Assembly (NCBI RefSeq): GCF_001606025.1
Contig: NZ_CP014945.1
Location: 2,046,001-2,110,000, forward strand
Source of the DNA: Psychrobacter alimentarius
GTDB taxonomy: Bacteria > Pseudomonadota > Gammaproteobacteria > Pseudomonadales > Moraxellaceae
DNA length: 64,000 nt
Direction: 5' to 3'
Shown: positions 17,714 to 25,771 of the stretch, piece after piece
Numbering within the stretch: position 1 is the first letter of the stretch
Layout of the letters: each line of letters starts with the position of its first letter
Made by a program: the position numbers and the translations under genes
The notes under the pieces: generated by a model
The model's input: the letters and a program-made list of their open reading frames with translations, nothing else
What the model was told of the DNA's origin: nothing
Databases searched by the model: none

Positions 17714-17958
17714 CTCGCTATACGGTAGAAAACATCACTTCCCTATTCTCATTATTGAGAAATGACTTGGGTATCACCACTCTACCAAAACTTGCCTTCC
17801 CTGCTAATGAGCCGGAGCTGGTTTGGTTAAACTTGCTTGACCCTGCTTTAAACAGACAAATCGGTATATTTAAACTGGCGAATAAATCAATCTCGCCGCC
17901 CGCCCAAGCTTTTTATGAGCTGTGCATCGATTATGTGCAATACCATTACTTACTGTAA
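17714..17958 (+). pseudogene. C-terminal fragment of a LysR-family regulator
   Basis: About 80 codons remain open from the IS edge to a TAA at 17958. The translation includes SLLRNDLGITTLPKLAF, matching the GLGIxLLPxxA segment of LysR effector domains, and ends with NRQIGIFKLANKSISPPAQAF followed by a short helix, the standard LysR C-terminus. The DNA-binding domain and most of the sensor domain are missing; the break coincides exactly with the IS boundary. Nothing in the window supplies the missing 5' part. Confidence 0.8.
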
Positions 17959-18227
17959 TTCATGGAATAATATTCTGTAATTTTCGAATTTGTAGTTGGT
18001 CAGTAGTCTTCAAAATATAAACCATCGAATAAACTGCAAAGTAAAAAACGCTCTACCTCTCTATCTACATGACTTTAAAAGTCTCCTATATTTTTACTCA
18101 GATGAGATGGCTAATATAGGAGTTTGATAAGTTAAAGAGCCATCAAAAGATAGACAATCATAAAGTGAATAATTCAGCCACCGTAAGAAATATTTTTATT
18201 GAGGTAAGGCCGCGTCTCTAACATCAC

Positions 18228-19157
18228 TTACTGTAAAAAATAACCATCTATTGGCACTATCTCAGATGGAATATCTGTTTCTTCTAACGCTTCTAGTAGA
18301 TTAATTTCGATAATTCGTGATATAGCAGTAAGTGGTAAATTATTAGGAGCTATGCCAAAAGGGTCTGTTATCTCTTCACTCAAAGCATCAAGACCAAAAA
18401 ATGTATAGGCAATGACACCACACACTAGAGGAGTCGCCCAACCTAAAGAATTTGCCAAGCCAAAAGGCAACAGGAAACAAAATAGATAAGTAGTTCGATG
18501 CACCAATAAAGTATAAGCGAAAGGCAACGGCGTCGTATAAATACGTTCACAAGCTGCTAAAACAACTGTCAACGAAGATAAGGTATTGTCCATGTTCTGT
18601 ATCATAAGATCTGATGACAAATTTTGACGTCGACTATAGCCCAACTTTTTACCCATCAGTCGTAGCAGATACTCAGGTAGGTTTCGCGCTTGGTGTATAT
18701 CGTTATGATGATCAGGCTCAACAAAACTCTCAACATCTTCCCATGGTGACGTGCTACGCAGTCTATGTCGTAGCGCGTGAACAAAAGCAATATTAAGGCG
18801 GATAATAGATCGCTGTGTATGACGCCCAACTTCCGTCTCATCATCGATAAATGAAATTATTTGACGTGTTAAACTGCGAGAGTCAAAAACCAACTGTCCC
18901 CATAATCCTCGAGCTTCCCACCATCGCTGATAAGTCGCATTATTGCGAAAGCCTAAAAATAGAGATAAAGCGATGCCAAGCACAGTAAAAGGCACAGCAC
19001 CATAAGTAGAAAAAGAGCTTGGAATCGAGTGTTGAACCGCTGATATGATTGCACTGAGTAAGGTAATAAATAAAACTTGAGGATAAATTTGTGGGATCAC
19101 AGAGCCACGTAAGGTAAAAAGTATCTTGAATGCATTTGGTTTTTGTCGAACGATCAT
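18228..19157 (-). CDS. bestrophin/UPF0187-family membrane protein
   Basis: 309 residues, close to the usual length for bacterial bestrophin homologues (YneE type). Four hydrophobic regions are visible: about 22-42, 48-68, 210-230 and 235-255. The family signature LGFRNNATYQRWWEARGLWG lies near residues 67-86 and the conserved YTFFGLDALSEEITDPFG near 251-268, where bestrophins have their conserved acidic DP segment. These proteins form pentameric anion or cation channels in the inner membrane. The gene is solitary, with about 580 bases upstream holding a MITE copy. It sits in the zone of decayed genes but is itself intact. Confidence 0.85.
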   Translation of the reverse strand: MIVRQKPNAFKILFTLRGSVIPQIYPQVLFITLLSAIISAVQHSIPSSFSTYGAVPFTVLGIALSLFLGFRNNATYQRWWEARGLWGQLVFDSRSLTRQIISFIDDETEVGRHTQRSIIRLNIAFVHALRHRLRSTSPWEDVESFVEPDHHNDIHQARNLPEYLLRLMGKKLGYSRRQNLSSDLMIQNMDNTLSSLTVVLAACERIYTTPLPFAYTLLVHRTTYLFCFLLPFGLANSLGWATPLVCGVIAYTFFGLDALSEEITDPFGIAPNNLPLTAISRIIEINLLEALEETDIPSEIVPIDGYFLQ

Positions 19158-19393
19158 AACAGTTTTTTACCGATAAATTTTAGACAGTGGCTAGCAAATG
19201 TGCCATATGCTTGGCAATTGAATGATTTCAATGACTTAAACACCCTTTAGATAAGTGTCTTTTATAGAGAGAATAATGGTTGATAATTTTAGCACTAAAA
19301 TCAATATTTTTATAATCCCGAGTATATTAGTCGGACGAAATAGCAATAAAATAAGCACCGACGAAATTTTACTTAAAACAAGGTAGATACTTA

Positions 19394-19550
19394 GGGCATG
19401 TCCTCATTTCAAAAATGAGATAAATTGCCGTCAAACAAGGAAAATAGCGCAAATAACATCAAAATATTAATCGGTTATTTGACACGGTTTGACAAAACTT
19501 AGCCAATTTCAGTCCATTTAGTCGAGCATCAATTGAATTGAGAACATGAC
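19394..19550. repeat. IS5-derived MITE-like repeat, copy 1, with TTA target duplication
   Basis: A 157-base unit. Its left end GGGCATGTCCTCATTTCAA is mirrored by the right end, which read inward is GTCATGTTCTCAATTCAA, and it is flanked by TTA on both sides (19391-19393 and 19551-19553). An inner segment translates as TRFDKT, then after a shift NFS, reminiscent of the C-terminus of IS5-family transposases (TRFDKTARNF). A diverged second copy lies at 21088-21259. It occupies much of the 583-base gap between the hmp and bestrophin genes. Confidence 0.6.
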
Positions 19551-19741
19551 TTAGTTATATTTAAAATTAAGCAACTGAACGATTGAATGTAATTAAACTT
19601 ACCTATAATAGTCATCATATTACCGGTGATCGCATCATATACTCTGCTAAAATTTTTATCAGAAAAATAAAAAAACTATTGGGTTAAGGTATATCACCAC
19701 TATAAGTGTCTGATGACATACCTTAAATATATCGCTAAAAA

Positions 19742-20941
19742 TTAGGCTATTTGCAAACTCATTTTAGGGCCAAAGGGTTCGTAGTGGACGCTGTCAGAGC
19801 TATGCTCAAGCGCTGTTAAGCCACTAATTATACTTTCCATAAATGGCATAGAGCCGCACACATAGATATCAGCAGGTTTAGGTAAATTAGCCAGTAAGTT
19901 ATTGTCTAATAGCTGTCCACTATCAAAGTAAAAAATATTTTTTTCTACCGTTGTCGCTGCTTCTAACAGTTGATTCACTCGAACCTCAAAAGCATGATGA
20001 TCTCTATTCTGACAAGCGTAAGCCCAAATGATAGGACGCTGCGGGTTTGCCATTACTTGTGTCTCTAACATCGCTAAAATAGGCGTAATCCCAACGCCTG
20101 CACTGATAAGTACTAGTGGAATATCGTTCTGATGAATTAGCGCTTTATCAAGTGCGAAATCGCCCGCTGGTGCTGATAGTAATAGCGTCTCGCCAACTTG
20201 TAACTCGTCGTGTAGATAGTTGGAGACTAAGCCATAATGACCATCACGATTGTCTCTTTTGACGGCGAACTGAATGCCATTATCAGTAGTGGTGGCATTC
20301 AAAGAATAATGACGCAGTGCTAGATGATTGCTATGTTGGGGATCAGTTTTTACCGTAATATATTGACCAGCCGTTAAAGTAAGCTTGCTTAAATCAATAT
20401 CCTGCCCATCGTTTCGGTTATCTTTCGTTGGTACAACAGTAAACGCGACAATATCAGCGGCAACAGCTATCTTTTCAACCACTTCAAAGTTTGCAAAGCC
20501 TTTCCACATCTCCTCTTCATATAAGCCTTTTTCAAGTTGGATAAAGACGTCAGCGATTTCATCATAAGCTTCTGTCCAAGCCGCTATGATGTCATCATTT
20601 GCTGCTTCTCCTAATACTTGTTTGATAGCGCCTATTAGATGCTGACCTACAATGGGATAATGCTCTGGTAGGATTTGCAAAGCACGATGCTTATGACTTA
20701 TTTCGGTAACTTGTGGTAATAACACTTCTAAATGCTCGAGATGTTTCGCAGCTGCCAGAACCGTCATTGCCAATGCCGTCTGTTGACGACCTAGCTTTTG
20801 ATTGGTTTCATTAAAAATATCTAATAACTCTGGATGCTCATTAAACATATTTTGATAAAAAGCCGTGGTAATCTTCGTACCATACTCTTCCAATACCGGA
20901 ACAGTTGCTTTAACAATTTTTAGCGTTTGTGCAGTAGCCAT
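19742..20941 (-). CDS. hmp: flavohemoprotein, nitric oxide dioxygenase
   Basis: 399 residues, the normal Hmp length. It oxidises NO to nitrate using O2 and NAD(P)H in the cytoplasm. Residues 1-140 are a globin domain, with the proximal heme histidine in SHKHRALQI (about 85). Residues 150-260 form the FAD domain with RHYSLN binding flavin. Residues 265-399 form the NAD domain with SAGVGITPILAML and the C-terminal HYEPFGPK. All key motifs are present. nsrR lies about 850 bases upstream on the same strand, and an NsrR-like palindrome lies 95-117 bases upstream of the start, so NO-responsive control is likely. A narL remnant between the two genes suggests a former nitrogen-oxide regulon locus. 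Confidence 0.95.
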   Translation of the reverse strand: MATAQTLKIVKATVPVLEEYGTKITTAFYQNMFNEHPELLDIFNETNQKLGRQQTALAMTVLAAAKHLEHLEVLLPQVTEISHKHRALQILPEHYPIVGQHLIGAIKQVLGEAANDDIIAAWTEAYDEIADVFIQLEKGLYEEEMWKGFANFEVVEKIAVAADIVAFTVVPTKDNRNDGQDIDLSKLTLTAGQYITVKTDPQHSNHLALRHYSLNATTTDNGIQFAVKRDNRDGHYGLVSNYLHDELQVGETLLLSAPAGDFALDKALIHQNDIPLVLISAGVGITPILAMLETQVMANPQRPIIWAYACQNRDHHAFEVRVNQLLEAATTVEKNIFYFDSGQLLDNNLLANLPKPADIYVCGSMPFMESIISGLTALEHSSDSVHYEPFGPKMSLQIA

Positions 20942-21035
20942 AATATTTCTCTCTTTTAGGGTCTGAGAAGTTAATTGATACCTGTATTCAATCTATTTAA
21001 TGACGGTTTATAGGCCAGCTACATAACCATCTTTA

Positions 21036-21058
21036 AACATTCATTTAAAATACATCTT
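21036..21058 (-). promoter_or_regulatory. probable NsrR operator upstream of hmp
   Basis: On the minus strand the site reads AAGATGTATTT, one base, then AAATGAATGTT. This is an 11-1-11 imperfect inverted repeat matching 8 of 11 arm positions and resembling the known NsrR consensus of AAGATG(C/T)ATTT arms. A TATAAA lies downstream with a weak -35 overlapping the site edge, fitting repression of hmp. Assignment rests on motif likeness and the nearby nsrR gene. Confidence 0.55.
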
Positions 21059-21087
21059 ATAATAGCATTTTTAACTTCCCTTTTACT

Positions 21088-21259
21088 AGGCTATTCTTTC
21101 ATTCCAAAAATAGTGATAAACATGAGACAAGTTGCCATTAAACAAGGGAATTAGCTCAAATAATATTGATATATCAACCAGCTATTTGACACGGTTTGGC
21201 AAAATCTAGCCATTTTTAGCGCATTTAAAAGATAATTAATTGAATTGATGACACGTCCT
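21088..21259. repeat. diverged MITE-like repeat, copy 2
   Basis: The right end, read inward, is AGGACGTGTCATCAATTCAA. The interior shares blocks such as TATTTGACACGGTTTG and AAACAAGG with copy 1 at 19394-19550, in the same orientation. The left end is degenerate and no target duplication is visible, so this copy is older. It fills most of the space between the hmp promoter and the narL remnant. Confidence 0.5.
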
Positions 21260-21409
21260 ATTATTGAGACTTTTTAGAGTAATCTCTAATGCCATAGCAA
21301 GTGTTGTAACGCAGAATGAGATAATCAAACACGTCTTAGTTATATAAATTCAATTTTCGAGAATGTTAAGAGGAGCATTGCTTATACCGCAGGCTCGCTC
21401 GCTAAGTAG

Positions 21410-21740
21410 TTATTGTTTGACAATAATCCAATGTTACGTCGAGGCTTGTCTGATTTGCTAAGTCTTGAGAACAGTGTGGAAGCGGTTGGCGAAGCGAACG
21501 ATGAATGGCAATGCTTAGGCTTTTTGGCAGCCAATCAGGTTGATTTGGTTGTTCTTGACAACAAGAGAGTGGGAATTCATTCAAATGATCGCCGAAGATT
21601 TGAGTAGTAAGATGATTGCTAATAAGTTGGACATTGCAGAATCAATGGTGAAAGTACATGTGAAGCATAGACTTAATAAGACATGCTTAAGCACTCAAAT
21701 TGGCGCTGCCGTATGGATGGTGAGTAAGTTGGTTAAATAG
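21410..21740 (+). pseudogene. NarL/FixJ-type response regulator remnant with internal deletion
   Basis: The first part reads FDNNPMLRRGLSDLLSLE and VDLVVLD, the start of a receiver domain up to the phosphoacceptor aspartate. The reading frame then jumps near 21560 into TREWEFIQMIAEDLSSKMIA followed by a VKVHVKH helix, the LuxR-type HTH of NarL proteins. About 80 residues of receiver and linker are missing and the two parts are in different frames. A stop (TAG) also precedes the first part in frame. The gene is clearly dead. Its position between hmp and nsrR suggests a former nitrate/nitrite response locus. Confidence 0.8.
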
Positions 21741-21781
21741 GCTACCCATCATAATGCGTTATAGCCAGCTCCAAACCCTAT

Positions 21782-22336
21782 TTAAAATAGCAGTTTCTGA
21801 AGCTCTTTATTATTTAAAGTAATATCAGCTAGGGTATAATTATCCATCACTTCAATAAAAGCTTGTGTGGCTTCATAAAGCACGCCTTTTAGCTGGCATG
21901 AGGGACTGATGGTACACATCGTTTTGGGCGAACTATCAATCAGATCAACCCTTATTTTCTCAGTTAGTAGCTTTTGATTATCATTACTGTCCACACTACT
22001 ATTTTCATTTTTACCTACAACATCACTGCTATTGCCTTCTAGAAACTTGCTCTCAAAGCAAGGAACAATGGCAAAGTCAGGCTCAGTATGACGTAAAACT
22101 TGGCCCAGATTAATGTCTTTGGCAGCCATAGCCAGTCGAATGCCACCGCTTTTACCGCGTACACTATCTATATAGCCAAGCTGCGCGAGTTGATGCACGA
22201 TTTTAGTCAAATGACTCTTAGATATCTGATAGCTATCAGCAATGTCAGATATCGTTGCCAAAGCTTCCGAGGTTGGCATCACCGTTAAATATATTAATGT
22301 TCGTAACGCATAATCACTATAATTAGTAAGACGCAT
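21782..22336 (-). CDS. nsrR: Rrf2-family NO-sensing repressor NsrR with an insertion in the cluster loop
   Basis: 184 residues; NsrR is usually about 140-155. MRLTNYSDYALRTLIYL, the winged helix and GKSGGIRLA (62-69) are typical. The [Fe-S] cysteines appear as Cys93 (PCFE), Cys141 (MCTI) and Cys147 (SCQL). Canonical NsrR spaces the first two by four residues; here 47 lie between them, so about 43 Ser/Asn/Asp-rich residues are inserted. The second gap (five residues) is canonical, and the C-terminal KGVLYEATQAF and YTLADIT are intact. The extra segment is likely a flexible loop. It probably represses hmp; no other target is in view. The 285-base gap upstream carries its promoter region and ends at the IS remnants. 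Confidence 0.85.
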   Translation of the reverse strand: MRLTNYSDYALRTLIYLTVMPTSEALATISDIADSYQISKSHLTKIVHQLAQLGYIDSVRGKSGGIRLAMAAKDINLGQVLRHTEPDFAIVPCFESKFLEGNSSDVVGKNENSSVDSNDNQKLLTEKIRVDLIDSSPKTMCTISPSCQLKGVLYEATQAFIEVMDNYTLADITLNNKELQKLLF

Positions 22337-22621
22337 AGTATCAGCCCATTTCTAGAGTTTATCTAAAGCATAGTCAATGCAAAATTAAATTGGTACACCA
22401 ATCGACCAATATAAATCTTTCTCTCTGGCTGTTCGCAAGCGTGGTAGAGGTATTGAAAAATTCGTCCCAGCAATAAGGTAGCATTTTATTGTTTCTTAAC
22501 TATACCTATTATAGCTCTAAACCTATTATATTCTTAAAACGTATACAATGATTTATGGATTTAACCCCTATGATAATTCCCCCAATAAATAAGAACACGT
22601 AGAAATAGAGATTAACTACTA

Positions 22622-22745
22622 TGAGCTATGCTGAAGAAACCGTACAACTAAAATTGGTAAATTAAGCCCATTAATAAGTGACCCCTACTGTCAATCGCGT
22701 AGAACCAAACTTGGGAGGTTTTAATTATGTAGCCTGACAACAAAA
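22622..22745. mobile_element. two orphan ends of the same IS3-family element
   Basis: TGAGCTATGCTGAAGAAAC at 22622 matches the transposase-start end of the IS at 16437-17713 for about 44 bases. Thirteen bases later TGACCCCTACTGTCAA at 22679 matches the other end, including the last transposase codons and the GTAGCCTGAC block, up to about 22745. Both face the same way with their outer tips leftward, so they come from two copies in opposite orientation, or from a rearrangement, and not from one collapsed IS. The second end abuts the 3' end of the second recombinase. Confidence 0.7.
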
Positions 22746-22762
22746 ACTATTCTACATCAGCC

Positions 22763-24625
22763 TCACTTCTCACTATCTTGTTCAAGCATTATCACTAACA
22801 TCTCTCCCAAAAACTTCAAGACGCCGGAGGACTCATACGTAGTTTTTTTCTCAGATTTGGCGTTCATTTTTCTCACAACTCTAACTTCAAATTCTGCACC
22901 ATTTTGGTTAGCCTCAACTCTAATGGCGCTATCTAGTTTATACTTTTTCTTGAACTCCCTAACTTCTTTCACGCTATTAGAAGTCATTTGCCAATGCTGA
23001 GGGGCAATAATTTCACAGCCTATCTTCAAAAATTCAGCTAATAGCTTATGTTGAGACTGTTTAATACCAAACTTTAAGTAAGATCTAGAAGTAATGTGCT
23101 TTTTTTGATAGGTTCTGACAAACTGGCGTAATTTATCAGGGTTATGTACTGACATATGATACGCTTTATCCAATGCTGTTGTAATAATCGCTTGAGCAGT
23201 TTGACCTTTAACTTGAGTGATGAGCTTGTCATTATTATTTAAGTCATTTGCATTTTGATAAAGCTTTTTCGCTTTGTGAAGATGAATACCGTGTTCTGTC
23301 GCTTTATTTTCCAATTCTCTATCACGCAGCTCAGGTTTAAGGTTATCTAGCTTTCTTATAAAGCTTATAACAGCGTCATATCTAGCATCAATAAAGATAG
23401 AACGATATATCCCCTCACCTTCAGTATTCTGTTGGATAAGTTGAGCGCTCACATCGGGCGCTGTAAACAAAGGAGCATGATGCGCCTTTAGTTTTTTGGC
23501 AAAATAAAATCTTAGCTCTTTTAGTGCTACCATCTTAGAAGCTTTATCATAAGCGGTTTTACTATGATAATTTACCTTTTGATAATCTATACCTGTTATA
23601 TTCTGAAAAACAGTGAAAGGTATTTCGATTTTAGCGTGGCTTAGCTGCCACCCTGCTAATAAATGTGCGGTATGGATATAATGCTCAAAGGTAGTGTCAC
23701 AAGTTAGATGACCTACAAAGCTCGCTAACCCAAACCAAGCACCTTGATTTTGATGGTAACCAGCAAGACTGTCAGCAATATTTTGGCAGTCCTCGACAGT
23801 ATAGTCAGTCATCACCTCTGCTAATGCCGAACCATTGATAGCTAGCGTTAACTGGCTGATTGCCGTATGTCTAAGGCTATGGAAAGTGTAACTGTGGTTG
23901 TCTTGTCCAAGCACTCCATCCCATAGTATCCTCATCAAATTGCTAAAAAAATATGTTGGTAGTGGCTGCTTACTTACGCCTTGAGAGAACAAATAGGACA
24001 CCCCCATTCTTTCTTGCTGAGCAATAAACAACGTCAATATTTTTAACTCATCTTTTTTTACAAGCGCCGTTAATAATACTCTTCTTTTAGCACTACTACT
24101 TTTAAGACGTAGATAAGGGTTTGGCGTCAGTACAAAGCTAATATCCGAGATACTTTTTACATTCTTGAGTTTTATACCTGCAATCTCATTAATGCGCATG
24201 CCAGTACGATACGCTAGAATCAGTATCGTCTGGCATAAAAGCTTTTGGCTATGGTTTAATTCAGATGCTTGTATAGCGCTATGCATGGCGCTATACACTC
24301 GAGGCGATACCATACTTGCTTTGACGACCTGCTTATTTTCTCCCCATGCAAAAATCACGTCAGGAGCATCGAAATACTGCATCTGATATCGATGAAAAGC
24401 GCGTAATCGTCCATAGGTATAAGACTGAGTATTTTTGAGCACATCTAAGCTAGTGGATTGTTGACCCTCATTTTTTGGGCTATTACTTTCATCTAGCACC
24501 TGCGTTAGATTAGGTACTGGATCAACTAAATCATCATCTTTACCATTCTTTATATCTTCATCATCAAGCTCAAGATCATCTCGATCATCGATCGGGTCTT
24601 TCTGCACTGTGAAGATCCAAAACAA
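22763..24625 (-). CDS. second long tyrosine recombinase, 5' truncated at an HxlR gene
   Basis: 620 residues as read. Catalytic residues are present: Arg in YRTGMRINEIAG (about 141), H-x-x-R in FHSLRHTAIS (about 252), His in SFVGHLTCDTTF (about 304) and Tyr in FEHYIHTAH (about 315), followed by an unusual tail of about 300 residues. It is homologous to the 13952-16462 protein throughout, including the tail. The first ten or so codons overlap, in antisense, the start of an HxlR fragment, and the N-terminal half seen in the sister is missing, so it appears cut at that junction. An acidic D/E-rich run occupies residues 12-35. Function as a recombinase is plausible by motif, but it is probably inactive. 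Confidence 0.65.
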   Translation of the reverse strand: MFWIFTVQKDPIDDRDDLELDDEDIKNGKDDDLVDPVPNLTQVLDESNSPKNEGQQSTSLDVLKNTQSYTYGRLRAFHRYQMQYFDAPDVIFAWGENKQVVKASMVSPRVYSAMHSAIQASELNHSQKLLCQTILILAYRTGMRINEIAGIKLKNVKSISDISFVLTPNPYLRLKSSSAKRRVLLTALVKKDELKILTLFIAQQERMGVSYLFSQGVSKQPLPTYFFSNLMRILWDGVLGQDNHSYTFHSLRHTAISQLTLAINGSALAEVMTDYTVEDCQNIADSLAGYHQNQGAWFGLASFVGHLTCDTTFEHYIHTAHLLAGWQLSHAKIEIPFTVFQNITGIDYQKVNYHSKTAYDKASKMVALKELRFYFAKKLKAHHAPLFTAPDVSAQLIQQNTEGEGIYRSIFIDARYDAVISFIRKLDNLKPELRDRELENKATEHGIHLHKAKKLYQNANDLNNNDKLITQVKGQTAQAIITTALDKAYHMSVHNPDKLRQFVRTYQKKHITSRSYLKFGIKQSQHKLLAEFLKIGCEIIAPQHWQMTSNSVKEVREFKKKYKLDSAIRVEANQNGAEFEVRVVRKMNAKSEKKTTYESSGVLKFLGEMLVIMLEQDSEK

Positions 24626-24964
24626 CAGCTTGTTTGGGCTGCGGCTACGAGTGAGACGCTTAGAGTCCTAGAGGGGAAATGGAAGATGGTAATTATCTGC
24701 CAACTGTTCGCAGCAAAAAGTCCTCTGCGTTTCTCTGAGCTTGAACGACGTATAGATGACATAAATCAGAAAATGCTTATCCAACAACTTAAGCAACTTG
24801 AGAAAGATGGCATTATAGAGCGAACGGTTTACCCACAAGTTCCACCTAAGGTTGAGTATCATTTAACTCAAATGGGCATTGCTTTAGGGCCATCAATGGA
24901 GGCATTGATCGATTGGGCATTTTTACGACGTGAGCAACTTATTCAAGAAGATAAAGAAGAATAA
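24605..24964 (+). pseudogene. HxlR-family regulator, 5' end lost
   Basis: The frame reads CEDPKQQ, SETLRVLEGKWKMVII, PLRFSELERRI, then QKMLIQQLKQLEKDGIIERT and YPQVPPKVEYHLTQMG, the full HxlR winged-helix signature. It ends at a TAA at 24964. No start codon with a ribosome site is present ahead of the conserved cysteine; the first ATG (24686) lies inside the domain's first helix. The break coincides with the beginning of the recombinase on the other strand. Only a few N-terminal residues are lost, so a non-standard start could still make it functional. Confidence 0.7.
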
Positions 24965-25055
24965 AGTTAATGTATAAAATGATTTAAATGCGCACGGTCA
25001 ACGCTTATTGAGGTAACCAAGTTAGAACTTTGCACTTTTCTTTACAACAAGATAG

Positions 25056-25271
25056 GCTTCAATTAAGGCTACTGTGCAGCGTGCTCGTCAAGTCTTTCTA
25101 ATAGCGCTGGTGGCTATCGTCGCGTTTATTCCACTAACACATTCCTTATTTTGGGCCGCGCTTGCCTACACACTAATCGGTGGAATTTTTGCCGGAATCA
25201 TTTTGACACTAGTATTTTTACTTGCTATGCACTCTATTTGGTTCAAGATCAGACCCAGTTATAGCAATTGA
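25056..25271 (+). pseudogene. C-terminal scrap of an RND-type efflux transporter
   Basis: About 70 codons after an in-frame stop: VQRARQVFLIALVAIVAFIP, then a Trp/Ala stretch, YTLIGGIFAGIILTLVFLLA and MHSIWFKIRP. This matches the end of AcrB/MexB/CzcA-class pumps (R-x-R-P-I-L-x-T-A, then I-G-G-x-x-x-x-x-x-L-T-L-x-x-x-P-A-x-Y), though the diagnostic Pro-Ala-x-Tyr is degraded to Leu-Ala-Met-His. The first ~950 residues of such a pump are absent. A GTG at 25074 could start a 65-residue peptide but lacks a good ribosome site. Confidence 0.65.
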
Positions 25272-25337
25272 TGTTTTGGCGGTGTCGAGAGCTCAAACCT
25301 CTTTTCTCGCTCCAGATATGGCTTGAAAAAGCACTAA

Positions 25338-25374
25338 AAGCCTCACTACTTTAATAAGTAATGAAGCTTTTTTT
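25338..25374 (+). terminator. rho-independent terminator
   Basis: AAGCCTCACTAC (25338-25349) pairs with GTAATGAAGCTT (25358-25369) with two mismatches, followed by TTTTTT. It probably ended the now-broken RND gene. Beyond it, to the LysR gene at 25772, I see no convincing gene. Confidence 0.65.
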
Positions 25375-25771
25375 CGTCTGATTTTGGGATTTGTAGATGT
25401 TTTATCGAAATATTTTTTTGAATACAGTTAAGTCTAACTACTCAAACAAAAGGTTCGTTTTCATGGCAGTGCCCTGCCCTCAAACTTCACATACGTCATT
25501 AACCACACTTTGTCTATATCAGCTATTAGAAGAATGTGATGAGTGTAAAATTTCAGTCGAATATGATACAGAATACGCGCGAAAGACGGTTGGTAATGTG
25601 CAATATATAAGCATGCTTTATGACGTACATAAAAAAACAAATGTCCATCAAAATAAAAAATGTCTTATTTTAAACACTACTCAAATTTAGTTTACCCCTA
25701 CACTGTACTAGAAAGAAAGTCATTTAAAATCGCATATAATACTATGATTTTTTATTATTTAATCTCTTGCA

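Noticed and set aside
17755..17958. 67-residue 'small protein' starting at TTG
   Set aside because: The frame is open upstream to the IS edge and the sequence is the end of a LysR regulator, so it is a fragment.
22337..22762. Gene between nsrR and the second recombinase
   Set aside because: No frame of quality; it holds the nsrR promoter region and IS remnants.
13952..24625. Composite transposon bounded by the two IS3 sites
   Set aside because: The second site has only two ends in the same orientation and the flanking genes are unrelated breaks; no common target duplication is visible.
24686..24964. 92-residue HTH protein starting at the internal ATG
   Set aside because: HxlR homology extends about 25 codons upstream of this ATG, so the start is artificial.
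25397..25690. 97-residue plus-strand frame with several cysteines
   Set aside because: No recognisable domain, mixed composition and no convincing start; in a region of decayed genes.
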